DNA from: Anisakis pegreffii
Lineage: Eukaryota; Nematoda; Chromadorea; Rhabditida; Anisakidae
Reading direction: 5' to 3'
DNA: 64,000 nucleotides
NCBI GenBank assembly: GCA_035041965.1
Contig: JAPYMA010001878.1
Location: 1-64,000, forward strand
A model generated the notes under the pieces. The model ran no database searches and was not told the origin of the DNA. It saw only the letters and a list, made by a program, of their open reading frames with translations. The position numbers and the translations under genes were made by a program. Shown here piece by piece: positions 48,801 to 59,513 of the stretch (its first letter is position 1; each line of letters starts with the position of its first letter).

Positions 48801-49286
48801 GATGACAATAACGAAATCAATATTATTATTAATAACCTGACAAATATTCTATCTGCATTGCTGAGGGCACAACGAGATGCTGTACATTTCACGAACAATT
48901 TCGGGTACCAATAAAGAAATAAACGAAATGCACCAAACGTTAGCAATGTACCAATCCACGTAAGGGCCTGAAAACACTTCTTCTGCTTATTCATTTTACT
49001 TCTGTAAACTTGCTCTTAATAATAGATACTGCACAATAATGAATATCATTCTATTGGTGAAAAACGAACGACTGGACTGTTTGATACTATTCGGCGTTAG
49101 ATGAGAATAAAGTGACTCATGAATTCGTAAATAACTGATGATGAAGATCGCAAACATGAATATAATAGACGATCACAACTACATAAAAACGGTAACCGTT
49201 TTGAATGTATTAACACGATAGCCCCATATCTGTAGTGTTTCATCAGCAACAGTTACACATGCAGTGTGTTCACTGTGAGACGTCAT
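41418..49286 (-). CDS. P5B-type cation-transporting ATPase (ATP13A2/3 relative)
   Basis: P-type ATPase of late endosomes/lysosomes; human ATP13A2 exports polyamines, C. elegans relatives are CATP-5/6/7. Coding exons (minus): 49286-49197, 48967-48837, 48716-48521, 48254-48085, 47935-47743, 47673-47545, 47464-47339, 47154-46908, 46334-46231, 46089-45899, 45759-45556, 45449-45314, 45169-45065, 44871-44783, 44713-44536, 44469-44370, 44293-44127, 44060-43955, 43748-43630, 43431-43270, 43136-43044, 42342-42225, 42136-41839, 41643-41418; all in phase, about 1225 aa. Motifs: TGES 295-298, P5B hallmark PPALP 423-427, phospho-Asp D466 in DKTGT, KGSPE 619-623, MVTGD 711-715, GDGAND 842-847. The C-terminus RFEKIL..GGEPSW matches the family's RF-x5-EQPW-like tail. 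The start is the first ATG in the first recognisable exon; the frame is open further upstream to an acceptor at 49339, so the N-terminus may be longer. Confidence 0.93.
45829..45863. repeat. AAT trinucleotide microsatellite in an ATPase intron
   Basis: About eleven uninterrupted units between two coding exons of the ATPase gene. A similar run lies at 29694-29721. Confidence 0.95.
46409..46486. repeat. Foldback element in an ATPase intron
   Basis: TAAATGATTGACTGGTATG (46409-46427) pairs with CATACCAGAACCAGTCATCATTTA (46463-46486) with small bulges. Lies in the intron between the exons at 46334 and 46908. Small MITE likely. Confidence 0.7.
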
Positions 49287-49360
49287 TGGCTGTTGTGTGT
49301 GATTAGTTACTGTTTTGTAATTTCTATTGCTTCCTGAATCTATAATAACACTCGGTGGGA

Positions 49361-49730
49361 ATGAATCAAAATGATACAAGTAAACAAACAAGCCACGAAA
49401 TAATCAGGAGAAAGTTGACCCACATTGACGAGATGCTTTATCTGGATGAACAGCTGAACGAGCGGACGTCGACGAGTCGGTGCGACGACTTGACGACGAA
49501 GCGGAGGAAGAGGCCCACGCCTGATCGCTGTCGACGTCGCTTTCTGCGAGCAATCGTACGTTCTCGTCTGCCACTACACCAATCTTATCTCCTCTTCTCC
49601 ACTTCAAAACACTAATTTTCACTATCAAACACCTACCACTTGCTGTTAGCATGATGATTTTCATCTGAGCTTTTGCTAACATTCTGGAGGAATTTATAAA
49701 ACAACAATATGAATTGTTCACATTTCCCAT
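49361..49730. other. Coding-like patch at ATPase 5' side, strand uncertain
   Basis: On the minus strand an ATG at 49728-49730 and an open stretch to 49404 give a Ser/Asp/Arg-rich product (WASSSASSSSRR). On the plus strand an ATG at 49361 gives 85 codons of a charged product (HEIIRRKLTHIDEMLYLDEQ). GC content is higher than the flanks. The minus reading cannot be joined in phase to the first ATPase exon with any donor I see. It could be an alternative 5' exon, a divergent short gene or neither. Confidence 0.3.
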
Positions 49731-52700
49731 TGCTTTTCACCTTATTTCCCTCCTATTGCTATTTCACTACACTTTTTGTCACTGACCAAATCAGTTTCAC
49801 TTTCAGTTTTGGTTAACGATCGACTGCCAAATCAATGTGATCTGAACACCATCACTGTATTCTAAAGAACGATTTACAGACTCGGTAAAAGAAGATAGAT
49901 TTGAATGACAGAAAAGATGTATGTGAAGATGTTACTGCATGAAAACGCTGAATGAGTTTCCAAATCGAAAATTATGTTACCAGAAAAATATTATTTAACT
50001 AATATACTGACGGAATTATCAATCTCGTTCGACTGTGTGCTGTATATGCCAATCTTTTGATCCATTCATCAGCCCTATTCGTGTATTAATATCAATAGAC
50101 ATAACATTCTAAATATTTACAGTGTTTCTTGTATGAACGAAAACAAACATTCAAATAGACATACCATGACTCCTCAAATAAACTGCTTCAAGATCAGTGT
50201 ATATAAATTATGTGCACACAGAATTAATTCAACAACAAGGTTTGTGCAACGAGTTATGGCTTATGACAGTAAAGATAAGCATTATATTAGAGATGAGGTG
50301 AAGTGATTCAATGCGTTTATTATGGCGTGAATTGACACAAACGGTATCGTGCTACTATACACACACATACATCAATCATAAAGATAAAGCTTTCTGCGTG
50401 CGGTTGTGCGCTTATTTAGACGTAGAAATGAACGAATGATCAACACAAAATTGTGTACAGGCAAAACAGAAGAGAATAAGTGAACTGAATGAATGACGTT
50501 AGGAATTACGCTTGTTAGGAATGTCGTGTATACGGTTGCTAATAACTTAATAATATAAAAGTATTGCTTCAAATATCATTTAATTTTAACAGTATTTTGT
50601 CAGTTTTGAAGCATTCTAGCACTAATTTTGTTTGCTGACTGTGAATAAAATAGATGTGATTTGCATTGAAATTGTTTAATGAGAAATGTTTCAGTTCAAT
50701 GAGCAGACATGAAATGCATGCTTTAAGAGAATGTTAATGAACATCGCAAAATGATACTAAAGTAAAATTCACTGTTGTAATGTCAGAATGTTGTTAAAGA
50801 TCATACTGACATAACAATACTTTTTGTTAAAGCTTTCGTAACAAAACGATTTAATTGGATGACAATTAGGAATGACAACTAAATTCAGTTTCAGAGGAAG
50901 TGAAACATTTAAATTGGGAAAGAACGGTTACCTGACCGATTTAATCAGTCAAAGTGGCGATGTTAACTGAAGAGTGACTCGAACGATGCCGAATAATAAA
51001 GCTGTTTGTTAATCGACGCAGAGTTGTGTTAATATGCTGAAATCTTACTACATCAAAAAATGCTCTTAAAAATGACTGAATAATACGCAAAATAACGACA
51101 ACATTCAATGAATGTGGTCATATTCACATCTTTCGTAAGAGTGGACCGAGTACTCACAAGCGAAAGTGAAACTTCATAAAATTTGTATACGAGAAATTCA
51201 TAAACGGCTGAACGAAAAATCTCGCAACGACATTTTCAGCAAGCAATTAATCGCCAGTTTGAAACCATTATCTATTTGGACCTCAACAAAGGATAATTAG
51301 GTGAAAACGACACATATCCACAGTAATTATTCGTTATAATCCAACCGGTATTGTAGATTGTTGCAGGAAACAATCAGGTGTTTACGCACAAAACCATTAC
51401 CAAAAAATGCTTAAAATGTTAATAAAAAGCACATAATAATAATACTAATCATACAGAGATGAGCAACATATAAAGAATCAATCATATGACTCCAAAAAAA
51501 AAACGAGAAAGAACCACAAATGGAACGACATACCAATTTCTGAAAACTGTGTATTTTTTAACTGATGCTATCCAACGGCAGACTTCTGGACGCTTGCTGT
51601 CAGTATATAATCAAAGATGACGACGAACATCTGAAGCAATCATAACTTCGAATATGCAAATCGCTGCTCAACGTCTGTGCTACAATAAACAAGTATTACA
51701 CATCACTTTTTATCTAACGTAACATCTTCATTGCGACATCTTTTCAAAGACCACATTATATTATGAATGTTTCAACAAATCTTCCAAAGTCCACGACCGA
51801 ATTTAAAGCACAGAATATAACAAGACACATTGATGTTTCGCATGGGCTACATGGCTGAGACAGATAACTGTTGAGCATAAACGATTAGACAGACAGAATG
51901 AGAAATGAATTTAAAAGTACTCTATAAGAGAATTTAGCAGGGTGATTTTGAATATCACTGCAGTATTCAGTAGAGATTTAACGACCTATTTGTTTGGTGA
52001 GATTGAACCTCTGGTTACAAATAAATTCAATCCAGTATACAAATGCAGAATGCATTGTTTGCTTCAATCGATGAATTTTGCTGACTGACGATGTGAACAA
52101 TTCATAATCATAGTTAGAAAGTATCGTAAAAAATTGTACAGTATCGTAAAAATAAGTGCAATGAGGTGACACATCTTCACAATGATAATAAATGTCTCTC
52201 GGTTAGTTGAAACAAAAAAAAAACAAATTCCTTTCACCTTGAAAAGCAAAACGACACAAACGAGTACATCACAAAGTGAACTATACCGTGCTATTGCATG
52301 ATTGAAAAGCACAGGAATAATTTCATGAAGCAATCAGGTTTTTTTTCACTTTTCTTCAAGTTTCGCAGTATATATTTATACACCTATGATACTCTTCGTC
52401 TTTGATATTACGCGCAGCGTTTTTCACTATTAGTCTATGGTATTCAGCATATCACCTTTTCTTAGCTAAAATGAAATGTTCACTGCTTCTGAAAACTTTC
52501 ATGTGTTAACGTATAAAAAAACTTTTAAATTTTCATGTAAAAAAACTTTCAAATAACAAAACAATAAATGTAAGTTCTTGAAAGAGATTTTCATCACAAA
52601 ATGAACGATTTCCATCATTGACAGAGATTTCCATCGAAAAATTCTAGAAATGGAAATTAACAGTAGTAATAATGTTAATAATAACAGATCCCAACAGTTT

Positions 52701-52978
52701 TAAGCATTTATTTGCATGAATGACAGCTCATTTTTATTTATCAATTGGAAACACTATAAGAATGCGTCATTACATCGTTTACGGATTCAATTTTGATTGA
52801 TAAACAGTAAATATGGACTTCAAACGTCAAAAGTACCCGATAAACATTGCTGATAATGACAATGATTGACAGTCCCTCGAGGGCGAGAATGACCTTCTTC
52901 GTAGTTTTTTTTACTTTTAATCTTATTAATCAATTCGCAAGTAACTGAGAACTTTCGTTCAGAAGTTTCGACTATAGG
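49731..52978. other. No recognised gene
   Basis: AT-rich intergenic stretch; short frames and homopolymer A runs only. Confidence 0.6.
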
Positions 52979-53073
52979 TTTTACGGAGGAGTGCTAACGT
53001 TTCTATAAAATGAATAATGTAGAAACTTCGACATTATTTATTTGGTGGAAACGGCTAGCACTCCTCCGTGAAA
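52979..53073. repeat. Foldback element, 40-bp arms
   Basis: TTTTACGGAGGAGTGCTA...AATAATG and its inverse CATTATTTATT...TAGCACTCCTCCGTGAAAA almost meet, giving a 95-bp near-palindrome with an insertion/mismatch cluster in the arms. MITE-like. Confidence 0.8.
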
Positions 53074-53135
53074 AAAAAATCAATTAATTGACGCGAAAAC
53101 GATTAGACTTTCAGTCGGGTCTACGATGATTTACT

Positions 53136-53232
53136 CTACGACAATGTGCCACTCCGACAATTTGCTCGTGCCTTATCATTAAGTAGCATGTGCGGGTCTC
53201 ATCATTTTTGTCGGAGTTAAACCTTGTCGTAG
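53136..53232. repeat. Foldback element with paired short arms
   Basis: CTACGACAA...ACTCCGACAA (53136-53160) is inverted at TTGTCGGAGT...TTGTCGTAG (53208-53232), with unpaired 6-base spacers on each side at the same place and about 48 bases between. Confidence 0.75.
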
Positions 53233-53546
53233 ACGCATTTGTCGGTCACCCTTTCAGTCACTATTAATCGAATGAGGCCATCTGTGGAAGTCAGACCGAT
53301 TTGAGTAGATACTCAGACGGATAACTGCTAACTTTTACATCCTCTCCCCCCCCCTCCCCCCTTCACCAGCAGTTGTGGTCGCAAAAATCGTTCCCTTTGA
53401 GTATTTGACTAGACTTGTTTGAATTCTACGGATAGTTGCGCATAGCCTCATTGCCACTATTGAAAAGATGGTATATCATGTGCGTATAAAATTGTTCATT
53501 CAGGACTCAATATCTCATATGAGTAAGTGTGCAGTTAACGTTTCAA

Positions 53547-54769
53547 GGTAATCTTGCATTTAAGGTCAGTAAAATCAAAACAGCATTTCGTTCGTTCACA
53601 TTCGCAGTTGAGTTATGGTGTAGTTAGGGCACAATAAGAAATGTTCGCAACGCTGTTTCCACAGGCTTAAAAGGTTCCAAGAAGGAATTCCCGGGTTTTT
53701 CACACTTACTTGTAAGTTCAGAGCACTGCAGAGGAATATTTGCACAGCACTGTAAGGGAATTCAGTAGCATGCAGGGCAACCGTGATCGTAGAATAGGTC
53801 GGTAAAATCATTTAACGGGGTTGGAGGTTTGATAATGCGTTAAAATCAATTGAATGTGTTAGTAGTATTGTGCAGTGTATCAGGGATTGTAGAATAGGTC
53901 GGTAAAATCATTTAACGGGGTTGGAGGTTTGATAATGCGTTAAAATCAATTGAATGTGTTAGTAGTATTGTGCAGTGTATCAGGGATTGTAGAATAGGTC
54001 GGTAAAATCATTTAACGGGGTTGGAGGTTTGATAATGCGTTAAAATCAATTGAATGTGTTAGTAGTATTGTGCAGTGTATCAGGGATTGTAGAATAGGTC
54101 GGTAAAATCATTTAACGGGGTTGGAGGTTTGATAATGCGTTAAAATCAATTGAATGTGTTAGTAGTATTGTGCAGTGTATCAGGGATTGTAGAATAGGTC
54201 GGTAAAATCATTTAACGGGGTTGGAGGTTTGATAATGCGTTAAAATCAATTGAATGTGTTAGTAGTATTGTGCAGTGTATCAGGGATTGTAGAATAGGTC
54301 GGTAAAATCATTTAACGGGGTTGGAGGTTTGATAATGCGTTAAAATCAATTGAATGTGTTAGTAGTATTGTGCAGTGTATCAGGGATTGTAGAATAGGTC
54401 GGTAAAATCATTTAACGGGGTTGGAGGTTTGATAATGCGTTAAAATCAATTGAATGTGTTAGTAGTATTGTGCAGTGTATCAGGGATTGTAGAATAGGTC
54501 GGTAAAATCATTTAACGGGGTTGGAGGTTTGATAATGCGTTAAAATCAATTGAATGTGTTAGTAGTATTGTGCAGTGTATCAGGGATTGTAGAATAGGTC
54601 GGTAAAATCATTTAACGGGGTTGGAGGTTTGATAATGCGTTAAAATCAATTGAATGTGTTAGTAGTATTGTGCAGTGTATCAGGGATTGTAGAATAGGTC
54701 GGTAAAAACTGCGAATGTGGACGAACGAAATGCTGTTTTGATTTTACTGACCTTAAATGCAAGATTACC
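53547..54769. mobile_element. Non-autonomous TIR transposon (8-bp TSD) carrying a minisatellite
   Basis: Left terminus 53547-53609 and right terminus 54707-54769 are 63-bp inverted repeats with one mismatch, starting GGTAATCTTGCATTTAAGGT. They are flanked by a perfect direct repeat CGTTTCAA (53539-53546 and 54770-54777), an 8-bp target duplication as made by hAT (or Merlin) transposases. The interior is about 180 bp of unique sequence, then the 100-bp array. No transposase is encoded, so it must have moved in trans. One TIR mismatch and identical array units imply a recent insertion. Confidence 0.88.
53791..54706. repeat. 100-bp tandem array, nine copies plus a partial
   Basis: AGAATAGGTCGGTAAAATCA recurs at exactly 53791, 53891, 53991 and every 100 bases to 54591, then truncated at 54691, where the right TIR begins. 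Copies look identical apart from the left edge. Array ends coincide with the TIR, so it lies entirely within the transposon. Confidence 0.97.
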
Positions 54770-54960
54770 CGTTTCAACATAGATCAAGATTTCTCGGTTT
54801 CTCAAGCGGTGGTCTCGTACCCCAAGGGGTGCGAGATAAGATTTTAATTTTTGAAGTGGGCGAAGACGCAGTTCAACGTACACATGTGTATAAAGCAGGC
54901 GAGGATGGACTTTAACGTATGTATTTCTGAAAGGGCCAGAACGCACTCTGACGGTATGGA

Positions 54961-55114
54961 CTAGTGATGGAACCCGACCGATAGTCGGTCGGAAAAATCT
55001 GGTGGTTCCGGTAGCAATTTGGAAATTCGGCCGGAATTCGGACTGTCGGAATGACGAAATGCCAACTTGGTCGGATCCCGACCGACCGAAATTTCGCTCG
55101 GAACCCATCACTAG
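54961..55114. mobile_element. Small hAT-like MITE
   Basis: Perfect 10-bp ends CTAGTGATGG / CCATCACTAG, with further pairing inside (many CGGTCGG / CCGACCG words). If the element starts at TAGTGATGG, flanks GTATGGAC and GCATGCAC match at 6 of 8 positions, an aged 8-bp target duplication. TAGTGATGGG-type ends are common in hAT MITEs. Confidence 0.65.
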
Positions 55115-55790
55115 CATGCACTTACCTACACTACAGACACTTTGCTGTAGTGAGTGAGAGATACAGGGTGGTGTTGTGAGGGGTGCGAGCACGTTTTAAA
55201 TATTGTTGTGAGGACATTTTAAAATTTTCTAGAGGAGGAAGGGGGGGGGAGGGGGAGGTTAAGAACTAATGCCATGGATCCATGCTCTCCAAAACGGTAC
55301 GAGAAAGAGGACCGCGACAAACTGCAAAAATCACCTGAGTGTATTTAATCGAGTCTCAGCCTGGAGATGAAAATAAGCTCAAGAATGAGCCTAAACCAGA
55401 GACTGAGCTTGACTCAAGCTGATGAGACTAAATTGCAGTTGGGTGATTTCTGCACATTCTCGACGCTCTGTATCATCATCATTTTTGAATCGTTGCTTGA
55501 ATTTCGAAACGGCCAGATTGTTCAATTTTTTTTTGGTGTTGCACGTTCTCCGCGTGCCCCCGAGCAGTGAGAACGAAATTTCGTGATTTACGCTGAGTAT
55601 AGAGATGATGATGATGAAGTTTTTTCGAAGGATTCTTCTGTAGAATAATGTTTTGTGAAATGTGTTCATATCAGATGTTTTCACATTTTTATTCTCTCCG
55701 CCAGTTCAATGCAAAGAGCGGTTTATAGAATGGTCAACAATTGATACGATCAGCTCATCATCGCCGCTTTATATCGGTGCTCTTCAGCGA
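55115..55790. other. Gap before UPRT gene
   Basis: G-rich run at 55232-55257; otherwise no frame with support. A 22-codon ATG frame at 55274 ends in a weak donor, but joining it downstream runs into a stop. Confidence 0.5.
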
Positions 55791-55799
55791 TTTTTTCAG
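55791..55799 (+). promoter_or_regulatory. Acceptor upstream of UPRT ATG (likely trans-splice site)
   Basis: TTTTTTCAG, an ideal nematode acceptor, 38 bases before the ATG and with an in-frame TAA (55832-55834) between them, so the upstream sequence is not coding. Confidence 0.55.
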
Positions 55800-55837
55800 C
55801 GTTTCATCAAAGACGATTTCAATCTTGCGGGTAACGG

Positions 55838-57667
55838 ATGGATAATGGACGTACATTACCGCCCAATGTCTTTTTATTGGAAGCAACGGATCAAGTAATT
55901 GAATTACAAACAATCCTTATGGATAAGTAAGCAATGGATTTATTCATTCTCTTACTCATCTGTTTGTTTTTGTTGGTTTAATTGATAAGTGAATTCATCT
56001 TAACGTGTTCACCTTAATTTGCTCTCTGTGCTTCTTTGCCTTAGAAAGTTCATCAATTCAGTAAGTTGAACTCACCTAATTCTTTTGAATGCCTCTTCTC
56101 AGGAATTGTACTGAATTATTGCTGAGTAAACACGATTCATCGTAAGTATTCTTCTCTTGGGTTGATGATATTCTTTCATCCGATTTTGCAATGCATTTCG
56201 CCTAAAATTTGGTCTTTGATTTGCCACTTCTCTTCATCATATATATTTACTTATTTTTATTCATTTTAATCTAAGTATGACTTCTCTCGTCTAACTGATG
56301 GTAATAGTAATAATACATTAACAGTAATAGTGATGATAGATTAATAATATCAATAAAAAACAATGAAGTTAGACTAAACTTTGAGATTTAAGGGAAACAG
56401 ATCATTCGGATTTTGTTTTTTATGCGGATCGTTTAATGCGGTTGGTTATCGAAGAAGGTCTGAATCGTCTGCCATATATAGATGTAATGGTTGAAACACC
56501 AACACGCCATCAGTATGAAGGTATTGCATTTGTACGTGGCAATTGTGGTGTATCAATAAGTCGGAGTGGTGAAGCTATGGAGCATGCTCTCAGACAGTGT
56601 TGCAGGTTTTAAATTTTCACTGTTTGAAAGTTTTAAGTCATTTTATCTCCAATTTGTTATTGTATTCCGCTAACATTCCATTTCGCTTTATTCGTCGATA
56701 GTTTAAACGTTTCTTTCAATTGCGAAACACAGTAATGTTAGTCAGAGCAGTTGTGATTATACTGTGTTGAATATGATTGTCATCAGGAATTGCTGTTTTC
56801 AGATCGATACGTATTGGAAAAATGTTGTTGGCCGAAGATACGAGGTTATTATATGCAAGGTTAATGCCTGATATCACGAAACGGCGTGTTCTCTTACTTT
56901 ATCCTCTTTTAAGTATGCAATTGTAAAATGTTTGATTTATTTTTGTTATCCCTTATAGTCAGTTGCTGACTTACCACCAATTTGCTCGTTCTGAAACCAT
57001 AATTGAACAATTTCAGTAATTGAAGGCGGTTTTTTTCCAAGTGAAAATTTTTTGCATCAATGTGTTCACTTGTAGGTACGGGTCGTACTGCAATCAAAGC
57101 GGTATCAGTTCTTGTTGACAACAATGTATATGAAGAGAATATACTTCTGCTGACATTATTCTCTACACCCAACAGTTAGTTATCCTCTTGTCTCAATGCG
57201 TACTTCTTTCTTTTTTAGTTTTTGAGAGCGTTTATTTGGCTTTGAATCGTTGTGATCTTCGATATAAATTTTCGCTAGAAAAGCTGAATTAAAAGTTTAC
57301 GGCGGCATTGTTGTTCTGCAACTGATTGTTCTTTAGAGGTTTTCAATATGCGTATGGTTTTCCCTTGAGAATACGTGTATCTCTTCTTTCACGTACCGTA
57401 GAGGTGAACATATCAGATAGAACAAATCTGTATTGCTTCTCTGAGTGTGCACAGTACTTCCTTCGTGTGAATGCAAATGTTTGAATGCTTTTTTCATTGA
57501 TTCGTTCGAAACCGTCATAAAATTTCGATGTTAGAAATGAATGCGTTCACTTTTTTGTAGGTATCAAGAGAATTATGAGTCGTTTCCCATCAATATCGAT
57601 CTTGACTGGTGATATAAATGATTGCATACCTTATCATTTTACAACTAAATATTTCGGTACTGACTGA
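55838..57667 (+). CDS. Uracil phosphoribosyltransferase-like protein (UPRT family)
   Basis: Six exons in phase: 55838-55926, 56103-56141, 56393-56605, 56803-56912, 57076-57174, 57561-57667; 218 aa, the normal size of a stand-alone UPRT domain. The closest pattern is the animal UPRT protein, not the uridine kinase fusion UCKL1: FYADRLMRLVIEEGLNRLPY, GNCGVSISRSGEAMEHALR, SIRIGKMLL, TLFSTPNSIKRI and the C-terminal TKYFGTD. True enzymes join uracil to PRPP to make UMP. Here the PRPP loop reads YPLLSTGRTAI where bacterial enzymes have DPMLATG, so the metal/PRPP-binding Asp is replaced by Tyr, as in vertebrate UPRT. Start set at the first ATG after an in-frame stop. AATAAA occurs near 57735. Confidence 0.9.
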
Positions 57668-59500
57668 TTAATCATTCACGTGAATGCCGTATATATCTGA
57701 TTCCATCAGTAATTGCACCGTGTTATGTGTCGAATAATAAAAACGTATTTTCATTCTGTTTCGTTGTGCTCATGTGTTATGGTGAATGATAAGGTGGGAT
57801 GCTGTGAAACAGTGGCATAAATTGAAATAAAATATGCTAAAGTGAAAGAAAATGTTTTGCAATAGGACTGTTCTTTGATCTCTTATCATAAAGCATGGAT
57901 GCCACTGCATTCTTTGAATTAATTTTCTTAAAACGAATATTACAAAGTGTTTGCTGTGTTCACACTATGGGGTCATGGGATTTCCACATTTCAATCCTGA
58001 TCTCGGGATTTACATTGTGAAAAAAAGTTCTGTATAATTCTGGTAACATACTTGTCTCGAATAAGACATCAGTCATTCCCAGTTCAGTAATATTTGTTGT
58101 CTACTACCCAAAAGAGCAACGATGGATAAATAACTTTGCGTTAGCACCACTTCAGATCTCCATTTCAGAAAACAGCCAACAAAATTTTCGTGATGTCATC
58201 GCTCTCGCTTTGTTGTTCGCCATCATCATTGTTTTATCTTTCGTTTATAGTCATCTTCCAGTCCCGGGATTGAAAAAGTCGGGATTTTACAAACACTGGT
58301 TCATTGTGTTATATCATATTATCACATATCGCGTTGGCCCAGTTCGAGTCACTGACAATAAACGATTCATATATTTGATTGTCGAGATGATCGGATTGGA
58401 TGTTTCCTTCAGTATCGACAAGAAGCGATACATCTGCTCATTGTTAATCGCCTCAAATTTCGTGTATTTCACTGATGTGATCCCTTCAAGAGATAAAGTA
58501 TTTTGAACTATGCTCGTTGGTTTGAGTTTATGAAGAGCGATTGTAATAAGGATCTTTCCTAACTGATCACAATTACGTTCCTTATAATGATGCCAAGTCT
58601 CACCTGTAACTTTGAGAATGGGTTTCAGACAACATTTGCAAGCTCATGCCTAGACCAAGAAGTCATTAGACTTATGGGAATGAGGAAAGACGCGAGATTT
58701 GCAGTAGACTTCACTGAGAATGATATTGATGTATTGATCAAATTTTAAATTATATCAATCAAAATATCGTCGGATTTCATAAGTTTTTAAGAGTTTGGAG
58801 TCGTTTATGTGTGTTCTCGGACGATTTTATTTATTATGAGCAATGTCAACGATTTTCTTAAGCCATTTCACAAGAACGCCATCAACGAGTTAGTAGCTGA
58901 GTGGCTCATTCCGAACATCGTATGTGTATTGATCGATGTATACAAAAGTGTAGTAATATCAGGATCACCATATTCAAGCAAACGGTCAATGCTATCAAGC
59001 ATGGATTCATTCCGGTTGGTATCAGTGTGCATTTGAGCTCTATTGCACAATAGGTTAATACTCTTCAGTTTTGAGTGTGAATTTGTTTCATTTGAGTATA
59101 AATTCGCAATTGATCTATTCTTCAACTCAGGTGAATTGATTATAATCGTAATATGAATCCAAAGTACACCCAGCTGTTGTTTGGTGTTTATAATTGTTTT
59201 ATTTCTCGTTGCATGGATCACAATTAGCTGCAAGCATGCTTATTTACTCAAACTGAATTAATTCCAGTTGAAATACTTCTGCTTGTTCGAGAAAGCAGTT
59301 GTTAATATGTGCAGAGAGCTGTGGCACAGTGTCTTCATGCATGTAATGGCTACCGCGTGCTCAGTGTGTGGCAGACCACACCCTTGTCTCGTTGATGTAC
59401 TATTCGCCTAGTGACTGCTAACACAATCAGCTGTGATTATCGGAGTTCTATGACCGATGAGGGTGTGGTAGCATCGATTATATGTGGCTTTACTTATTTT
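57668..59500. other. Gap between UPRT and DENND6 genes
   Basis: No gene recognised. 58210-58506 (+) is a 98-codon hydrophobic frame of unknown worth. 58840-58990 resembles 11880-11960 (diverged repeat). Confidence 0.5.
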
Positions 59501-59509
59501 CATTGCAGC
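59500..59509 (+). promoter_or_regulatory. Acceptor 5 bases before DENND6 ATG (likely trans-splice site)
   Basis: TTTCATTGCAG ends at about 59508, followed by CATAA and the ATG at 59514. So short a leader after an acceptor is typical of spliced-leader trans-splicing in nematodes. Confidence 0.6.
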
Positions 59510-59513
59510 ATAA

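Noticed and set aside
55274..55338. Candidate UPRT first exon (MDPCSPKRYEKED...) ending at a GTGTAT donor.
   Set aside because: Joining it to the acceptor at 55799 runs into TAA at 55832-55834; the ATG at 55838 gives a normal-length protein alone.
56047..56062. 16-base microexon in the UPRT gene between TTAG and GTAAGT.
   Set aside because: It breaks phase with the following exon; skipping it gives a continuous family-like frame.
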